DNA from: Rhodohalobacter sp. SW132
GTDB lineage: Bacteria; Bacteroidota; Rhodothermia; Balneolales; Balneolaceae
Reading direction: 5' to 3'
Assembly (NCBI RefSeq): GCF_003390325.1
Contig: NZ_QUOK01000010.1
Location: forward strand, 157,746-221,745
DNA: 64,000 nt
The notes below the pieces were generated by a model that did no database searches, had not been told where the DNA came from, and worked only from the letters and a program-made list of their open reading frames with translations. A program made the translations under genes and the position numbers. This document shows positions 52,541-63,007 of this stretch, piece after piece (positions within the stretch are counted from its first letter, which is position 1; each line of letters opens with the position of its first letter).

Positions 52541-55030
52541 CTACTCGTCGCCTTCATCTTCACGCCGGTAGAAAAGGATCACTCCGAAAATACCTGCACC
52601 AAGCAGTGCCACGGTTCCCAATCGGGCCAGCCAGTTCCCAATGGAATACCAAGCAGGATCAAGAATCATTTCAAGCTGATGTTCCCCGGCCGGAATTTCA
52701 AAACCGCGCAGTACGTAGTTGGTTCGGATGATATCGATCTCTTCGCCATTCAGGGTTGTTGTCCAGCCCGGCGGATACCAGATTTCGCCAAGCACCAGGA
52801 ATCCCGGTGCATCCGCTGCGATATCGAGCGTAATTCGGTTGGCAGTATATTCAGAAACTGAAACGGATTGCTGCGAACCGGGAGTTAATTCAGCAGAGAG
52901 CGGCTCTGTAGTAAATGCGGTTGCTGATGCATCAAAATCCTCCGCAATTCGCCGGAGTACATCAGGCTCATTATCCAAAACTTGTACATCTTCCACAAAC
53001 CATGCTTTTGGCAGTACATTTTGATTTTCGATAATCGTGCCCTGCTGGTCGGAGTGAATTGTTTCAAGCCCGGGAATTTGAACCTGTCCCTGTGCTGTGA
53101 TGAACTTAACGTTCAGCATATTCAAAACGCCCATATTTATTCCGGCAGGACCGCTGAATATCGCTTCATCAATGAGATCCTGATAGTAACCGAGTTTTGC
53201 GCCTGAATATCCTCCGATGGATGGATAGAAATAGGCCGGAATGGCATTGTTAAACGGGCTATCGATGAGCGGCAGCGTACGGTACGCCCAGCCTTCTTCA
53301 TGATGCATATTTTGCTGTATAATTCGGTCGAGTTCCCGCTCTTGCCGTTCAATAACCTGTTCTCTCTCCAGACCGCCATCAACCAGAGAACTTTCGCTAA
53401 GATATCGTTTGTCCACCTGGATCATATCGAATGCAAGAATAACACAGATTGCCCCGAGCGCAATGGAGGGTGCGACTTTTCGATTTCCGGCAAACCAGAT
53501 CAGGCCAAGTCCGGCTGCGAAAAACAGACCAAAACGGAGTGTGTCACCCCGGGCCAATCTTTCACGTTCCGGGATGAGTTCATTGTTGATATAGTTGTTC
53601 ACCGACTGGGCAACCCGGGGATCGTCTGCCGGAACCTGGTTTTGCTGCGCGATTTGCTGCGCGATCTGCTGACGTTCACCGGGCTTTTCAAATGAGAGTG
53701 CTGTGAATCCAATAACGATGAAGAGTGCGGCCACACCGGCGGGTGCATAAAGAGCACGTTTCCAGTCGCTGTTTTGTTTTTTCCGGGGCAGCGCAAACTG
53801 ATCCGCCATCCAGGCCATCCCCATCACCGATACAACCGCGAAACAGAAAACGGTTGTCATCAGCCACATTTCCGGGGCACGGAATTTATCAAACAGCGGA
53901 AAATAGTGATACATGGTGCTGTTCAGAAGCAGGAAATTTTCGCCGAGCGAAAAGAGCATCGTGGCGATACCGGGCCCGAGGAAGACCCATTTTAGTTCGT
54001 GGCGGGATTTCATCAACCCGATAATGAAAAAGAGCAGCACGAGCGCACCCATGTAATGCGGGCCGCTGGTAAATGATTTTGGTCCCCAATACGCATCGCC
54101 TGAAGCTCCTCCGTACGAACCGGGAATAACGAGCGTGAGCAATTCACCTGGGCCCTGCGACCATGCGAAGGCGTAATCCATGGAGAGGCCTTCCCTGTTT
54201 TCAACTTCTGAACCCCCGCGCATGCTATAGCTACTGTATTCTGCCGTGCTCCAGTAGAGCTGAACGGTGATTAATGTTGCAACTACTGCCGCCAATGCGA
54301 GCCAGCCTGTGTGCCGGGAAAATTTATTGAATGTAGCGGTTTTATAAGCCCGGACGGCATCCACAATAAATAGCGTGCCGAGAGGAAAAAGGAAGAAATA
54401 GGTAACCTGTGGATGGTAGGCGCGGAGATGAAGCGTGAGTGCCAGTCCGAATGCAAAAAAAGCGAGCCACCGGTTGGCTTTGGTGCGCGTCATCATCAAG
54501 TAGCCGACATATATCCAGGGGATGTAGATGTAGGCCAGGAATTTTGCGTTGTGGCCAGCGCCAATGATGATGGGGATGTATGTGCTGAAGCCAATCACGA
54601 CAGAACCAAAAACGGCTGTGATGGGCCTGAAGCCAAGCAGCAGGAACATCAGGTAAGCGCCGCCAAACAGCACCCAGTATTCTACGGCCGGATATAGAAA
54701 TTGGAATCCCCTGTTGATAAGCGTATCCAGGTTCCAGACCTGGGGAGGGTGCGAAATGGTTGTAGCGGGCATGCCGGAGAACATATTGGCAGCCCAGTGC
54801 GCAACTTCATCGTGGGTTTCGCGGTGATCTATCAGCGATTCTGCACCTGCCCTCCACTGAATCACGTCATGCCCCATGTATTGCTGGCCGCCCAGGGTGG
54901 ATGCGAAGAATAGAATAAACGGCAGCAGAAACAGAAAGCCGAGGCAGATGGCATGCTGTTTTTTTGATGAAAATTCAGCCCAGGTGTCCGTTATCTCAGG
55001 AGCTGACTTCTTGCTTTTTCTGGCGGTCAT
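52541..55030 (-). CDS. YfhO-family membrane protein
   Basis: An 829-residue protein with about 12-14 membrane helices (first at residues ~30-48), interrupted and followed by large extracytoplasmic segments; the end carries one more helix (LARLGTVALLGAGIFGVILFY). The motif FRAPEMWLMTTVFCFAVVSV and the GT-C-like periplasmic part (WYPPGWTTTLNGEEIDIIRTNYVLRGFEIPAGEH) are typical of YfhO. In Gram-positives YfhO takes part in glycosylating lipoteichoic acid; here it is probably a lipid-linked-sugar glycosyltransferase acting outside the cell membrane. Confidence 0.9.
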   Translation of the reverse strand: MTARKSKKSAPEITDTWAEFSSKKQHAICLGFLFLLPFILFFASTLGGQQYMGHDVIQWRAGAESLIDHRETHDEVAHWAANMFSGMPATTISHPPQVWNLDTLINRGFQFLYPAVEYWVLFGGAYLMFLLLGFRPITAVFGSVVIGFSTYIPIIIGAGHNAKFLAYIYIPWIYVGYLMMTRTKANRWLAFFAFGLALTLHLRAYHPQVTYFFLFPLGTLFIVDAVRAYKTATFNKFSRHTGWLALAAVVATLITVQLYWSTAEYSSYSMRGGSEVENREGLSMDYAFAWSQGPGELLTLVIPGSYGGASGDAYWGPKSFTSGPHYMGALVLLFFIIGLMKSRHELKWVFLGPGIATMLFSLGENFLLLNSTMYHYFPLFDKFRAPEMWLMTTVFCFAVVSVMGMAWMADQFALPRKKQNSDWKRALYAPAGVAALFIVIGFTALSFEKPGERQQIAQQIAQQNQVPADDPRVAQSVNNYINNELIPERERLARGDTLRFGLFFAAGLGLIWFAGNRKVAPSIALGAICVILAFDMIQVDKRYLSESSLVDGGLEREQVIERQERELDRIIQQNMHHEEGWAYRTLPLIDSPFNNAIPAYFYPSIGGYSGAKLGYYQDLIDEAIFSGPAGINMGVLNMLNVKFITAQGQVQIPGLETIHSDQQGTIIENQNVLPKAWFVEDVQVLDNEPDVLRRIAEDFDASATAFTTEPLSAELTPGSQQSVSVSEYTANRITLDIAADAPGFLVLGEIWYPPGWTTTLNGEEIDIIRTNYVLRGFEIPAGEHQLEMILDPAWYSIGNWLARLGTVALLGAGIFGVILFYRREDEGDE

Positions 55031-55058
55031 TCAATCGTTTTTTGGATAGTGCAGAGAG

Positions 55059-55346
55059 TTATTCAATCACCCGTGGAACGCGGAAGTAATCAGAATCGGC
55101 ATCCGGGGCGTTTTTGAGCGCATCATCATGAGAAAGCGGATCTTTTGCGATATCTTTTCGCAGGATTGTGGGTTGCTCCGTGACGTGTTCCAGCGGCTCT
55201 ACGTCGGACGTGTCGAGTTGCTCTAGCTTCTCCATGTAACCCAATATTTTATTCATATCCTCTTTGAGGCCTTCTGCTTCCTTATCTTTTAGCTGAAGCC
55301 TTGCAAGATGGGCCATATACTGCACATCCTCTTTTGTAACTGACAT
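55059..55346 (-). CDS. gatC: Asp/Glu-tRNA amidotransferase subunit GatC
   Basis: A 95-residue protein with the GatC pattern: KEDVQYMAHLARLQLKDKEAEGLKEDMNKILGYMEKLEQLDTSDVEPLEHV and ending DPLSHDDALKNAPDADSDYFRVPRVIE. It stabilises GatA in the complex that converts misacylated Glu-tRNA(Gln) and Asp-tRNA(Asn). GatA and GatB are elsewhere. It precedes the YfhO gene with a 28-base gap on the same strand. Confidence 0.95.
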   Translation of the reverse strand: MSVTKEDVQYMAHLARLQLKDKEAEGLKEDMNKILGYMEKLEQLDTSDVEPLEHVTEQPTILRKDIAKDPLSHDDALKNAPDADSDYFRVPRVIE

Positions 55347-55442
55347 ACTCGTTTTTTTTATTAAATTTAAAAATCTGTTTCACCCGGGGGGTAAAATTGT
55401 GGGGTATAAAGTAATAAATTCCATGCAAAGGAATAAGAAGCT

Positions 55443-56393
55443 ATGAGTAAAATCAATTATAAAGAGGTGATGGTGATGGGAGCCGGCGGCGTGGGCGGTT
55501 TTTTTGGAGGCAGGCTTGGACTGCATACCGGCCGCCGGGTCTCGCTGGTTGCACGGGGAGAACATCTGCTCTCCATACTTGAACATGGATTGATCGCAGA
55601 CAGCAAGGATGGCGATTTTACAATTCACGGTCCGGCTTCGGATGATCCGGTTTTTCTTCCCGACCCCGACCTGATCATCTTCACAGTAAAATCGCACGAT
55701 ACAGATGATGCGATCGAAAAAATAAAACCGAAAGTTAAAGGTCAGACTCAAATATTGCCGCTTCAAAACGGGATCGAAAACATTCCGAAACTGATACGTG
55801 CATTTGGAGAAGATCGAATCATACCGGCAGTTTGCCGGATCGGGGTTCATATTAGTGAGCCGGGAAAAATCAAACATAGCACGCGCGGGCGTGTTATCAT
55901 CGGGGAGTCAGACGGTGCACGCTCGAAGCGAATTGTGAATATTAAACGCGCCTTTGAGGCTGTGGATGTAACGTGCCGAATCAGTCAGGATATCGAACGG
56001 GAAATCTGGCTGAAATTTTCCTGGAATGCGATATTTAATATGGTCACAGCTGCTGAAAATCGTACGGTTGACTATTTTTACAGCAACGGTGAACCTGCGG
56101 ATTTGCTGTGGAATCTGGCAGATGAAATCTTAATCACAGCAAAAAGAGAAAGTGCCAATATATCTCGCCGGGATTTGAATAAAATTATCCATAAAACAAA
56201 AGAACTGGGAGAATTTGCTACCTCCACGCTTCACGATCGGCGTTCCGGCAAAAAGCTGGAATACGATGCCTTTACCGGCGCGCTGCTCCGCCTGGGGGAG
56301 AAGCATGGGTTAAATTTGCCTGAATATCAAAAACTGCACAATCGTCTTAAAGAGATTGATGCTCATGCAAAAGACCAGGTATCTGTCGAGTAA
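55443..56393 (+). CDS. panE: 2-dehydropantoate 2-reductase
   Basis: A 316-residue ketopantoate reductase (ApbA/PanE). The N-terminal NADPH motif is MGAGGVGGFFGGRLG and the enzyme continues IFTVKSHDTDDAIEKIKP, LPLQNGIEN and, in the C-terminal helical domain, EREIWLKFSWNAIFNMVTA. It reduces ketopantoate to pantoate for coenzyme A. The gene is divergent from gatC with 96 bases between. Other family members act on different 2-keto acids, so the exact substrate is not certain. Confidence 0.88.
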   Translation: MSKINYKEVMVMGAGGVGGFFGGRLGLHTGRRVSLVARGEHLLSILEHGLIADSKDGDFTIHGPASDDPVFLPDPDLIIFTVKSHDTDDAIEKIKPKVKGQTQILPLQNGIENIPKLIRAFGEDRIIPAVCRIGVHISEPGKIKHSTRGRVIIGESDGARSKRIVNIKRAFEAVDVTCRISQDIEREIWLKFSWNAIFNMVTAAENRTVDYFYSNGEPADLLWNLADEILITAKRESANISRRDLNKIIHKTKELGEFATSTLHDRRSGKKLEYDAFTGALLRLGEKHGLNLPEYQKLHNRLKEIDAHAKDQVSVE

Positions 56394-56590
56394 GTGCATG
56401 TTAAGGATCCCCATCAGCCAGAAAAGAAAACCTACAGATGGGTATTTTCCAGTAGAGGGGATGCAAATGGTGCAAGGCTTTCAAAAATCCTAATATATTT
56501 TATAATCGAAATTAAAATTGCTCAATCATGAGAAATAAAGTAGATTATTTATACTGACTTTTATATTAAATAAAACAGGGGGAAGTCGGT

Positions 56591-57229
56591 ATGGATTTAA
56601 AAGAGAAAAAACCACTGATTTATTCTGTAAGTGCTGCAGTTATCATTTTGGTAGTATTTACGGTGATGAGCGGTACGCCATTAAAAAAACTTGTTATTCC
56701 CGGTTTTTTTGAAGCAGAGTTCGACTCGAGAAGCGAGCCTTCCAGTCAAAGTGCGGGTGAGGTAGCCATTCCAGACAGAACAGTTACACCGATAGAATCA
56801 CAACGGAATCTAACCGACGCGGGCGGAAGTTTGGTTGAACCGGATATCGCCAACCAAACACCTGGACAGAGAACGGAAGTGCCTGAGGTGCACCGCGAAG
56901 TTTCGTCTCCAAATGGCCGTACTGCAATTACTGAAGAATCGGCCACACGCCAATCGGTAACGGGAATCTGGTATGGCGATGACGGATCTGTATACGAAAT
57001 TACTCAGTATGGTAATACAGTGGAGTTTGTAGAATATGGTATGTTTGGAATTACGGCCTCGGGCAACGGTACTGTCTCCGGGGCACAAATCAGCCTTTCG
57101 TACGAGACGGTATTTGGAACGATGGGAAGTGCTAATCTGAATATATCAGAAAACAGCAGAGTCCTCACCGGACGGGCGAATGACCATGTATCCGGCGGAT
57201 ATACTCTTCTTCGTTTGACCCGCGAATAA
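56591..57229 (+). CDS. Membrane-anchored hypothetical protein
   Basis: A 212-residue protein with one N-terminal helix (IYSVSAAVIILVVFTVMSG), a long polar, disordered-looking stretch (residues ~45-120, rich in Ser, Thr, Glu, Gln), and a compact C-terminal beta domain of about 85 residues (TGIWYGDDGSVYEITQYGNTVEFVEYGMFGITASGNGTVSGAQISLSYET...) with alternating strands. I do not recognise a family. It is probably exported and anchored at the inner membrane, with the domain outside. Confidence 0.65.
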   Translation: MDLKEKKPLIYSVSAAVIILVVFTVMSGTPLKKLVIPGFFEAEFDSRSEPSSQSAGEVAIPDRTVTPIESQRNLTDAGGSLVEPDIANQTPGQRTEVPEVHREVSSPNGRTAITEESATRQSVTGIWYGDDGSVYEITQYGNTVEFVEYGMFGITASGNGTVSGAQISLSYETVFGTMGSANLNISENSRVLTGRANDHVSGGYTLLRLTRE

Positions 57230-57373
57230 TTACCAGGTTTAGCAGTTTTGTTATTTGCCACTCAGTCCATTTGATATTTGAGTTACTTGAGGATATTTTT
57301 AATTAATCTGTAAACTCAGACAAAGTGAGCCGCTGCAAATTTCGTTCAATCTTCATTTTGATACCCATATATT

Positions 57374-57859
57374 ATGAAAATCGGGATCTGTTCCGACTCC
57401 CACGATCATGTAGAGCATATTAAAAAAGCTGCTGATGTTTTTCGACAGAGAGAGGTCGAAAAGGTGATTCATGCCGGGGATTACTGCAGCCCGTTTACCA
57501 TTCCACTATTTGAAGGGCTGCCGCTGGAAGGAATATTCGGAAATAATGATGGTGACCGGTTTACACTTATGAAAAAATTTGATGAGATCAACGCTGTGCT
57601 GCACGGTGATTTTTTCAGTTTTGAAGCGGATAGGACAAAAATTGCGGTCTACCACGGTACCTACGAAGAACTCACGAAAAGCCTTGAAAAATCAGGGATG
57701 TACGATGTGGTAATTACGGGTCACACACATATGCCGGGCGTAGAAACGGTTGGTGATGTGATATCGATAAACCCAGGGAGCGTGAACGGATTTGATGATG
57801 ATGCGATGATCGCCTTTTTGGATACCGATACACAACATGTAGAGTTTATTGAGCTATAA
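57374..57859 (+). CDS. YfcE-type metallophosphoesterase
   Basis: A 161-residue calcineurin-like phosphoesterase. The metal ligands are visible as DSHDH (residues ~8-12), HAGDYCSP, GNNDG and GHTHMPG. The small size places it with YfcE/MJ0936 phosphodiesterases. The natural substrate is unknown. It stands alone; an imperfect terminator-like hairpin follows. Confidence 0.92.
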   Translation: MKIGICSDSHDHVEHIKKAADVFRQREVEKVIHAGDYCSPFTIPLFEGLPLEGIFGNNDGDRFTLMKKFDEINAVLHGDFFSFEADRTKIAVYHGTYEELTKSLEKSGMYDVVITGHTHMPGVETVGDVISINPGSVNGFDDDAMIAFLDTDTQHVEFIEL

Positions 57860-57860
57860 A

Positions 57861-57907
57861 AAAAGACGACAAGCCGGACATATTGTCCAAACATGTCGCC
57901 CTTTTCA
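57861..57907. terminator. Possible bidirectional terminator
   Basis: A-rich then GACGACA paired with TGTCGCC and a T-rich stretch, between two convergent genes. The stem is interrupted by a mismatch, so this is weaker than the other terminators here. Confidence 0.4.
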
Positions 57908-57930
57908 ATTTTTGTATCTCGGAAAAAAGC

Positions 57931-58941
57931 TTAGTTCTTCAGTATCCGGCAGACTGAATTGGTAAAACTTGTCGTGCTTCCCTCTCCGCCTATATCGGGT
58001 GTGCAATCTTCTTTATAATCTTGCAGGACGGCGTATACAGCTGATCGAATTCGCTCAACTGCATGATTTTCATCAAGATATTCCAGCATCATCAATGCGG
58101 AAAACAGGAGCGCAATCGGGTTGGCTTTATCTTGTCCGGCAATGTCGGGGGCTGAACCGTGAACCGCTTCAAACATCGCGGCATCATCACCAATGTTAGC
58201 TGCCCCGGTTACGCCGAGTCCGCCAACCAGGCCGGAGGCGAGATCAGACAGGATATCCCCGAAAAGATTTGTGGTAACAATTACATCAAACTGGCTTGGG
58301 TTGATCACCATCTGCATCGCCATGTTGTCCACAATGAGGTCCTGGAATTCAATCTCCGGGTAATCCTCAGCTACTTTTTTCCCGACTTTCAGGAACAGGC
58401 CGGTTGTTAATTTCAGGATATTGGCTTTGTGCACAAGGGTAACTTTTTTCCGGCCTCTTTTTTTGGCGTATTCAAAAGCGGCAGTTATTATTTTCCTGCT
58501 CGCATCTTCCGTAACAACAGCAATGCTTTCGGCATGTTTCTCTTCATCGTCCACCCAATGTTCTTTTCCAATATACAGTCCCTGGGTATTTTCGCGGAAC
58601 ATTACCATATCCACACCGCGGAAGTTGCTGTCTACGTTAGGCACCGATTTTGCCGGACGTATGTTGCTGTAGAGATCAAACTTTTGGCGAAGTGCTACAT
58701 TGATAGACCGGAATCCGGCACCAACGGGTGTGGTCAGCGGACCCTTTAAAACAATCCGGTATTTTTTAATTGCTTCAATTGTTTCATCTGGCAGTGGATT
58801 GCCTGTTTCGTTGAAAACTCCCTCTCCGGCTTTTGCATCGATCCAGTTGATTTGAACGCCTGATGCTTCAAGAATTTTACAAACCGCATCGGTAATTTCA
58901 GGTCCAATTCCATCTCCGGGTATCCTTACAATATTGTACAT
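57931..58941 (-). CDS. NAD-dependent isocitrate/isopropylmalate dehydrogenase family protein
   Basis: A 336-residue beta-decarboxylating dehydrogenase. Motifs: IPGDGIGPEITDAV, FRENTQGLYIG, the NNMAMQ-like DNMAMQMVINPSQFDVIVTTNLFGDILSDLASGLVGGLG signature, and HGSAPDIAGQDKANPIAL. The ENTQGLYIG pattern fits NAD-type isocitrate or homoisocitrate dehydrogenase more than LeuB, and no leucine genes are nearby. I favour isocitrate dehydrogenase (NAD+). Confidence 0.85.
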   Translation of the reverse strand: MYNIVRIPGDGIGPEITDAVCKILEASGVQINWIDAKAGEGVFNETGNPLPDETIEAIKKYRIVLKGPLTTPVGAGFRSINVALRQKFDLYSNIRPAKSVPNVDSNFRGVDMVMFRENTQGLYIGKEHWVDDEEKHAESIAVVTEDASRKIITAAFEYAKKRGRKKVTLVHKANILKLTTGLFLKVGKKVAEDYPEIEFQDLIVDNMAMQMVINPSQFDVIVTTNLFGDILSDLASGLVGGLGVTGAANIGDDAAMFEAVHGSAPDIAGQDKANPIALLFSALMMLEYLDENHAVERIRSAVYAVLQDYKEDCTPDIGGEGSTTSFTNSVCRILKN

Positions 58942-59077
58942 ATTTTATGCTTAATTTCAGTAGATTTTCTTTTTATGATTGAAAGATAAGGAATTGAGAA
59001 TCCAATGTTTGAGGAAGTTGGGAGGGACGTTAAATGGAATTACTTCCGGGCCACTAATCCAGATCTTCAACAATCCA

Positions 59078-59108
59078 GACCTCCAAGGTTTTCGAAACCT
59101 TGGAGGTC
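59078..59108. repeat. Perfect 14-bp hairpin (dispersed-repeat type)
   Basis: GACCTCCAAGGTTT, loop TCG, and the exact complement. Hairpins of this sequence type are frequent as short dispersed repeats in Bacteroidota genomes. It lies in the gap between the dehydrogenase and metH, where no gene is seen. Confidence 0.8.
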
Positions 59109-59218
59109 TCCATTTTTCACTTTTGCCTTTTCACTTCTCACTCTCTAAACCCAGACTCTGCCAGTCCCAAACGCCTTCGGGACGGAAAAACGCCGGATGC
59201 TTTGGCAGGTCTTATCTA

Positions 59219-62200
59219 TCAGGCCTTTATCGCTTCATCTTCATCATACGCAAGATTCGGACGCAGCCACTCTTCCACTTTTTTGACGGGCATTCCCTTT
59301 CGTTGGGCATAATCTTCCACCTGGTCGCGCTTGATATCGCCGAGGTTGAAGTATTTTGCTTCGGGATGGGCGAAGTAGAGTCCGCTGACCGATGACGCCG
59401 GGTCCATCGCCAGGTGGTCGGTGAGCGTAATTCCGGTGGCTTTCGGGACATCCATCAGATTGAAAAGAATCTCTTTTTCCGTATGGTCGGGCTGGGCAGG
59501 ATAGCCGGGTGCGGGACGAATTCCGTGGTAAAGCTCTTTGATCAGCTCCTTGTTGCTGTAGGTTTCGTTGTTGGCATATCCCCAAAGCTCTTTTCGTACT
59601 TTTTCATGCAGATACTCGGCAAATGCTTCGGCCAGGCGGTCGGAGACTGCTTTGGTGAGTATCGCATTATAGTCATCGTGATCTTTCTCAAACTTTGTCA
59701 CCAGATCAACGGTACCGTGACCGGTTGTGACAGCAAATCCACCGATGTAGTCTGCAATGCCTGTATCTTTAGGGGCGGTGAAATCAGCCAGTGCCTTATT
59801 CGGCTGGCCGGCCCGCTTTTTCGATTGCTGACGAAGAGTGTGAAAGCGTGCAATCACCTCCTTACGGGAATCATCAGCATAAACCTCAATGTCATCACCA
59901 ACCGCATTGGCGGGAAATAGACCGGCCACGCCATGGGCGGTTAGCAGTTTTTCATTGATGATTTTATCCAGAAGCTGGTTTGCGTCATCAAATAGTTTTC
60001 GGGCCTCAACGCCTGCTTTTTCATCCTCCAGAATATCGGGAAAACGGCCTTTCATTTCCCAGGCGATGAAAAAGGGTGTCCAGTCAATATAGTTGCGCAA
60101 CACCGATAGATCCATCTCCCGAACCCGGGTTACACCCAGCTTTTTTGGTTTTTGGATAGGCGTCTCTTCCCAGTTAATTTGTGTACGGTTTGCCCGCGCT
60201 TTTTCGATGGGCAGATATTTCTTTCTCTTTCCGCGGCTCTTGTACTGCACGCGCAGATCTGCATACTCATCAGATATCTCCTTTACAAAACCATTCTTCA
60301 AGGTTTTGGATACCAACCGGTTAACGACCGTCACGCTCCTTGAAGCATCCAGCACATGAATGACCGGATGGTCATAGGATGGAGCAATTTTCACCGCCGT
60401 ATGCATGCGCGATGTGGTTGCCCCGCCGATCATCAGCGGCACGGTAAACGCCTCCCGTTTCATTTCGTTGGCTACGTTTACCATCTCGTCGAGTGACGGT
60501 GTGATCAGCCCGCTCAGTCCAATTACATCCACCTTGTGTTCTTTTGCAGCGGCCAGGATTTTTTCAGCGGGATTCATCACCCCGATATCCACCACATCGT
60601 AGTTGTTACAACGCAGTACCACCGCTACGATGTTCTTTCCAATGTCGTGAACATCACCCTTTACCGTTGCCATCAGCACTTTCGCTTTCGGCTCTTTGCT
60701 CTTATTCTTTTCTTTTTCCGCCTCAATGAATGGCGTAAGAATCGCCACGCCTTTTTTCATTACGCGGGCGCTTTTCACCACCTGCGGCAGAAACATCTTG
60801 CCGGCCCCGAAGAGATCACCCACGATATTCATCCCGTCCATCATCGGGCCCTCTATCACCTCAATCGGGCGATCGTACTTCTGCCGGGCTTCTTCTACAT
60901 CCTCTTCGATATGATCTACGATTCCTTTAATCAGCGCGTGTTCAATTCTTTTTTCCACGCTTTCTTTCCGCCAGGAATCATCTTTCTTCTTTGCTCCGCT
61001 GCCGGATTTATCCTTAATTTTTTCAGCGTATTCAAGCAACCGTTCGGTGGCATCGTCCCGGCGATTCAGGAGCACATCTTCCACCAGGTCGCGCAGTTTC
61101 GGCTCAATTTCCTGGTAGACTTCGAGCTGACCCGCATTTACGATTCCCATATCCAGTCCGGCCCGGATGGCGTGATAGAGAAATGCGGAGTGCATCGCCT
61201 CCCGCACGGTGTTATTTCCGCGAAAAGAGAAGGAGATGTTGCTCACGCCGCCGCTCACTTTAGCATGCGGCAGGTTTTCCTTGATCCATTTCGTTGCCTC
61301 GATAAAATCGACGGCGTAGTTGTTGTGCTCCTCAATTCCGGTGGCTACCGTAAGAATATTGGGGTCCATGATGATATCATCCGCCGGGAAACCGACCTCA
61401 TCCACAAGAATATCGTAAGCGCGCCGGCAGATCACTTTTCGCCGTTCAAGAGTATCGGCCTGCCCGTCTTCGTCAAAGGCCATTATCACTACGGCGGCCC
61501 CGAAGTCCATGATGGTTCTGGCCTGCTCTTTAAAGGCCTCTTCACCCTCTTTCAGGCTGATGGAGTTCACCACACCTTTACCCTGGATACATTTCAGTCC
61601 GGCCTGGATCACGCTCCATTTGGAGGAATCCACCATCACCGGAACCCGGGAAATGTCGGGTTCGGCTGCCATCAGGTTCAGGAAATCTTTCATCACCTGC
61701 TCCGAATCGAGCAGACCTTCGTCCATATTTACATCCACAATCTGTGCACCGCCCTCAACCTGCTCGCGAGCCACCGACAATGCTTCTTCGTACTCCTCAT
61801 TTTTGATCAGGCGTTTGAATTTGGCCGAACCCGTTACGTTGGTTCGTTCCCCCACATTCACAAAATTGGTTTCGGGACGAATCACCAGCGGTTCCAGGCC
61901 GCTAAGCCGCATGTACGGTTCCTGTTTTTTGATGGATCTCGGTTTGTGGCGAGCGGCTTCCTCCGCAATTGCTTTGATGTGATCTGGTGTGGTTCCACAG
62001 CATCCTCCCACAATATTTACAAAGCCCTCGTTTGCGTATTCGGCAAACTGGTCGGCCATATAATCGGGAGATTCCCCATATTCACCCATCTCATCGGGCA
62101 GACCGGCATTTGGATAGAGGCTGGTGAAACAGGTAGCATTCTGGGCCAGCTCTTTGATAAAAGGTCGCATTTGCTTCGACCCAAGCGCACAGTTCAGACC

Positions 62201-62929
62201 CACACTCAGCAGCGGATTGGCGTGTTTGATAGAGAGCCAGAACGCTTCGGTAGTCTGACCGGAAAGTGTGCGTCCGCTTTGATCCACAATCGTACCGGAG
62301 ATCATGATCGGCAGCTGTTTGCCGATCTTCCGGGTGTACTGATGGATCGCATAGATAGCGGCCTTGCAGTTCAGCGTATCAAATACGGTTTCCACGAGAA
62401 GGGCGTCTACGCCTCCATCGATCAACCCTTTTATCTGAACGGTGTAGCACTCTACAAGCTCCTCAAAGGTGAGTGCGCGATACCCGGGATCTTCCACATC
62501 GGGTGAAAGAGAGAGGGTTTTGTTAGTAGGCCCGATTGCGCCGGCCACAAAACGCGGTTTATCCGGATTTTGCTGTGTGAATTTGTCGGCAGCTTCCCGG
62601 GCTACTTTTGCAGAAGCTACATTCAGATCGTAGCTTTTATCCTCCAGGTGATAGTCGGCCTGTGAGATCGGGTTGGCATTAAAAGTGTTGGTTTCCAGGA
62701 TATCTGCACCGGCAGAGAGGAAATTGGAATGAATTTCCCGTATTATATCAGGCTGTGTCAGTGATAACAGGTCATTATTTCCTTTTAGAACATGATCAAA
62801 ATCTTTCAGAATCTTTCCTCTGAAGTCATTTTCAGTTAGGCTGTAGTTCTGGATCATAGTGCCCATTGCACCATCAAGCACAAGAATTTGCTCTTTTAAG
62901 CGATTGAATAGGGGATGGGTGGAACGCAT
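59219..62929 (-). CDS. metH: Cobalamin-dependent methionine synthase
   Basis: A full-length 1236-residue MetH. The homocysteine-binding domain has zinc ligands Cys247, Cys310 and Cys311 (same numbers as E. coli), the pterin domain [16 protein letters not shown] at ~360 and NMDEGLLDS, the cobalamin domain GDVHDIGKN with the cobalt-ligand His761, and the C-terminal activation domain ([22 protein letters not shown]). It methylates homocysteine using methyl-folate. It is divergent from metF (78-base gap), its methyl donor supplier. Confidence 0.98.
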   Translation of the reverse strand: MRSTHPLFNRLKEQILVLDGAMGTMIQNYSLTENDFRGKILKDFDHVLKGNNDLLSLTQPDIIREIHSNFLSAGADILETNTFNANPISQADYHLEDKSYDLNVASAKVAREAADKFTQQNPDKPRFVAGAIGPTNKTLSLSPDVEDPGYRALTFEELVECYTVQIKGLIDGGVDALLVETVFDTLNCKAAIYAIHQYTRKIGKQLPIMISGTIVDQSGRTLSGQTTEAFWLSIKHANPLLSVGLNCALGSKQMRPFIKELAQNATCFTSLYPNAGLPDEMGEYGESPDYMADQFAEYANEGFVNIVGGCCGTTPDHIKAIAEEAARHKPRSIKKQEPYMRLSGLEPLVIRPETNFVNVGERTNVTGSAKFKRLIKNEEYEEALSVAREQVEGGAQIVDVNMDEGLLDSEQVMKDFLNLMAAEPDISRVPVMVDSSKWSVIQAGLKCIQGKGVVNSISLKEGEEAFKEQARTIMDFGAAVVIMAFDEDGQADTLERRKVICRRAYDILVDEVGFPADDIIMDPNILTVATGIEEHNNYAVDFIEATKWIKENLPHAKVSGGVSNISFSFRGNNTVREAMHSAFLYHAIRAGLDMGIVNAGQLEVYQEIEPKLRDLVEDVLLNRRDDATERLLEYAEKIKDKSGSGAKKKDDSWRKESVEKRIEHALIKGIVDHIEEDVEEARQKYDRPIEVIEGPMMDGMNIVGDLFGAGKMFLPQVVKSARVMKKGVAILTPFIEAEKEKNKSKEPKAKVLMATVKGDVHDIGKNIVAVVLRCNNYDVVDIGVMNPAEKILAAAKEHKVDVIGLSGLITPSLDEMVNVANEMKREAFTVPLMIGGATTSRMHTAVKIAPSYDHPVIHVLDASRSVTVVNRLVSKTLKNGFVKEISDEYADLRVQYKSRGKRKKYLPIEKARANRTQINWEETPIQKPKKLGVTRVREMDLSVLRNYIDWTPFFIAWEMKGRFPDILEDEKAGVEARKLFDDANQLLDKIINEKLLTAHGVAGLFPANAVGDDIEVYADDSRKEVIARFHTLRQQSKKRAGQPNKALADFTAPKDTGIADYIGGFAVTTGHGTVDLVTKFEKDHDDYNAILTKAVSDRLAEAFAEYLHEKVRKELWGYANNETYSNKELIKELYHGIRPAPGYPAQPDHTEKEILFNLMDVPKATGITLTDHLAMDPASSVSGLYFAHPEAKYFNLGDIKRDQVEDYAQRKGMPVKKVEEWLRPNLAYDEDEAIKA

Positions 62930-63007
62930 AACCTGAAAATATTATTAATTTACTGATTCGGGAAACGCTATAAAATCTACAATTTACGGGTCAATTACAC
63001 ACGTTAT

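Noticed and set aside
55380..55877. 165-codon frame antisense to panE
   Set aside because: Antisense to a clear reductase and lacking any domain.
60536..62506. 656-codon open frame antisense to metH
   Set aside because: metH is beyond doubt and its codon pattern opens the opposite frame; the product shows no family features.
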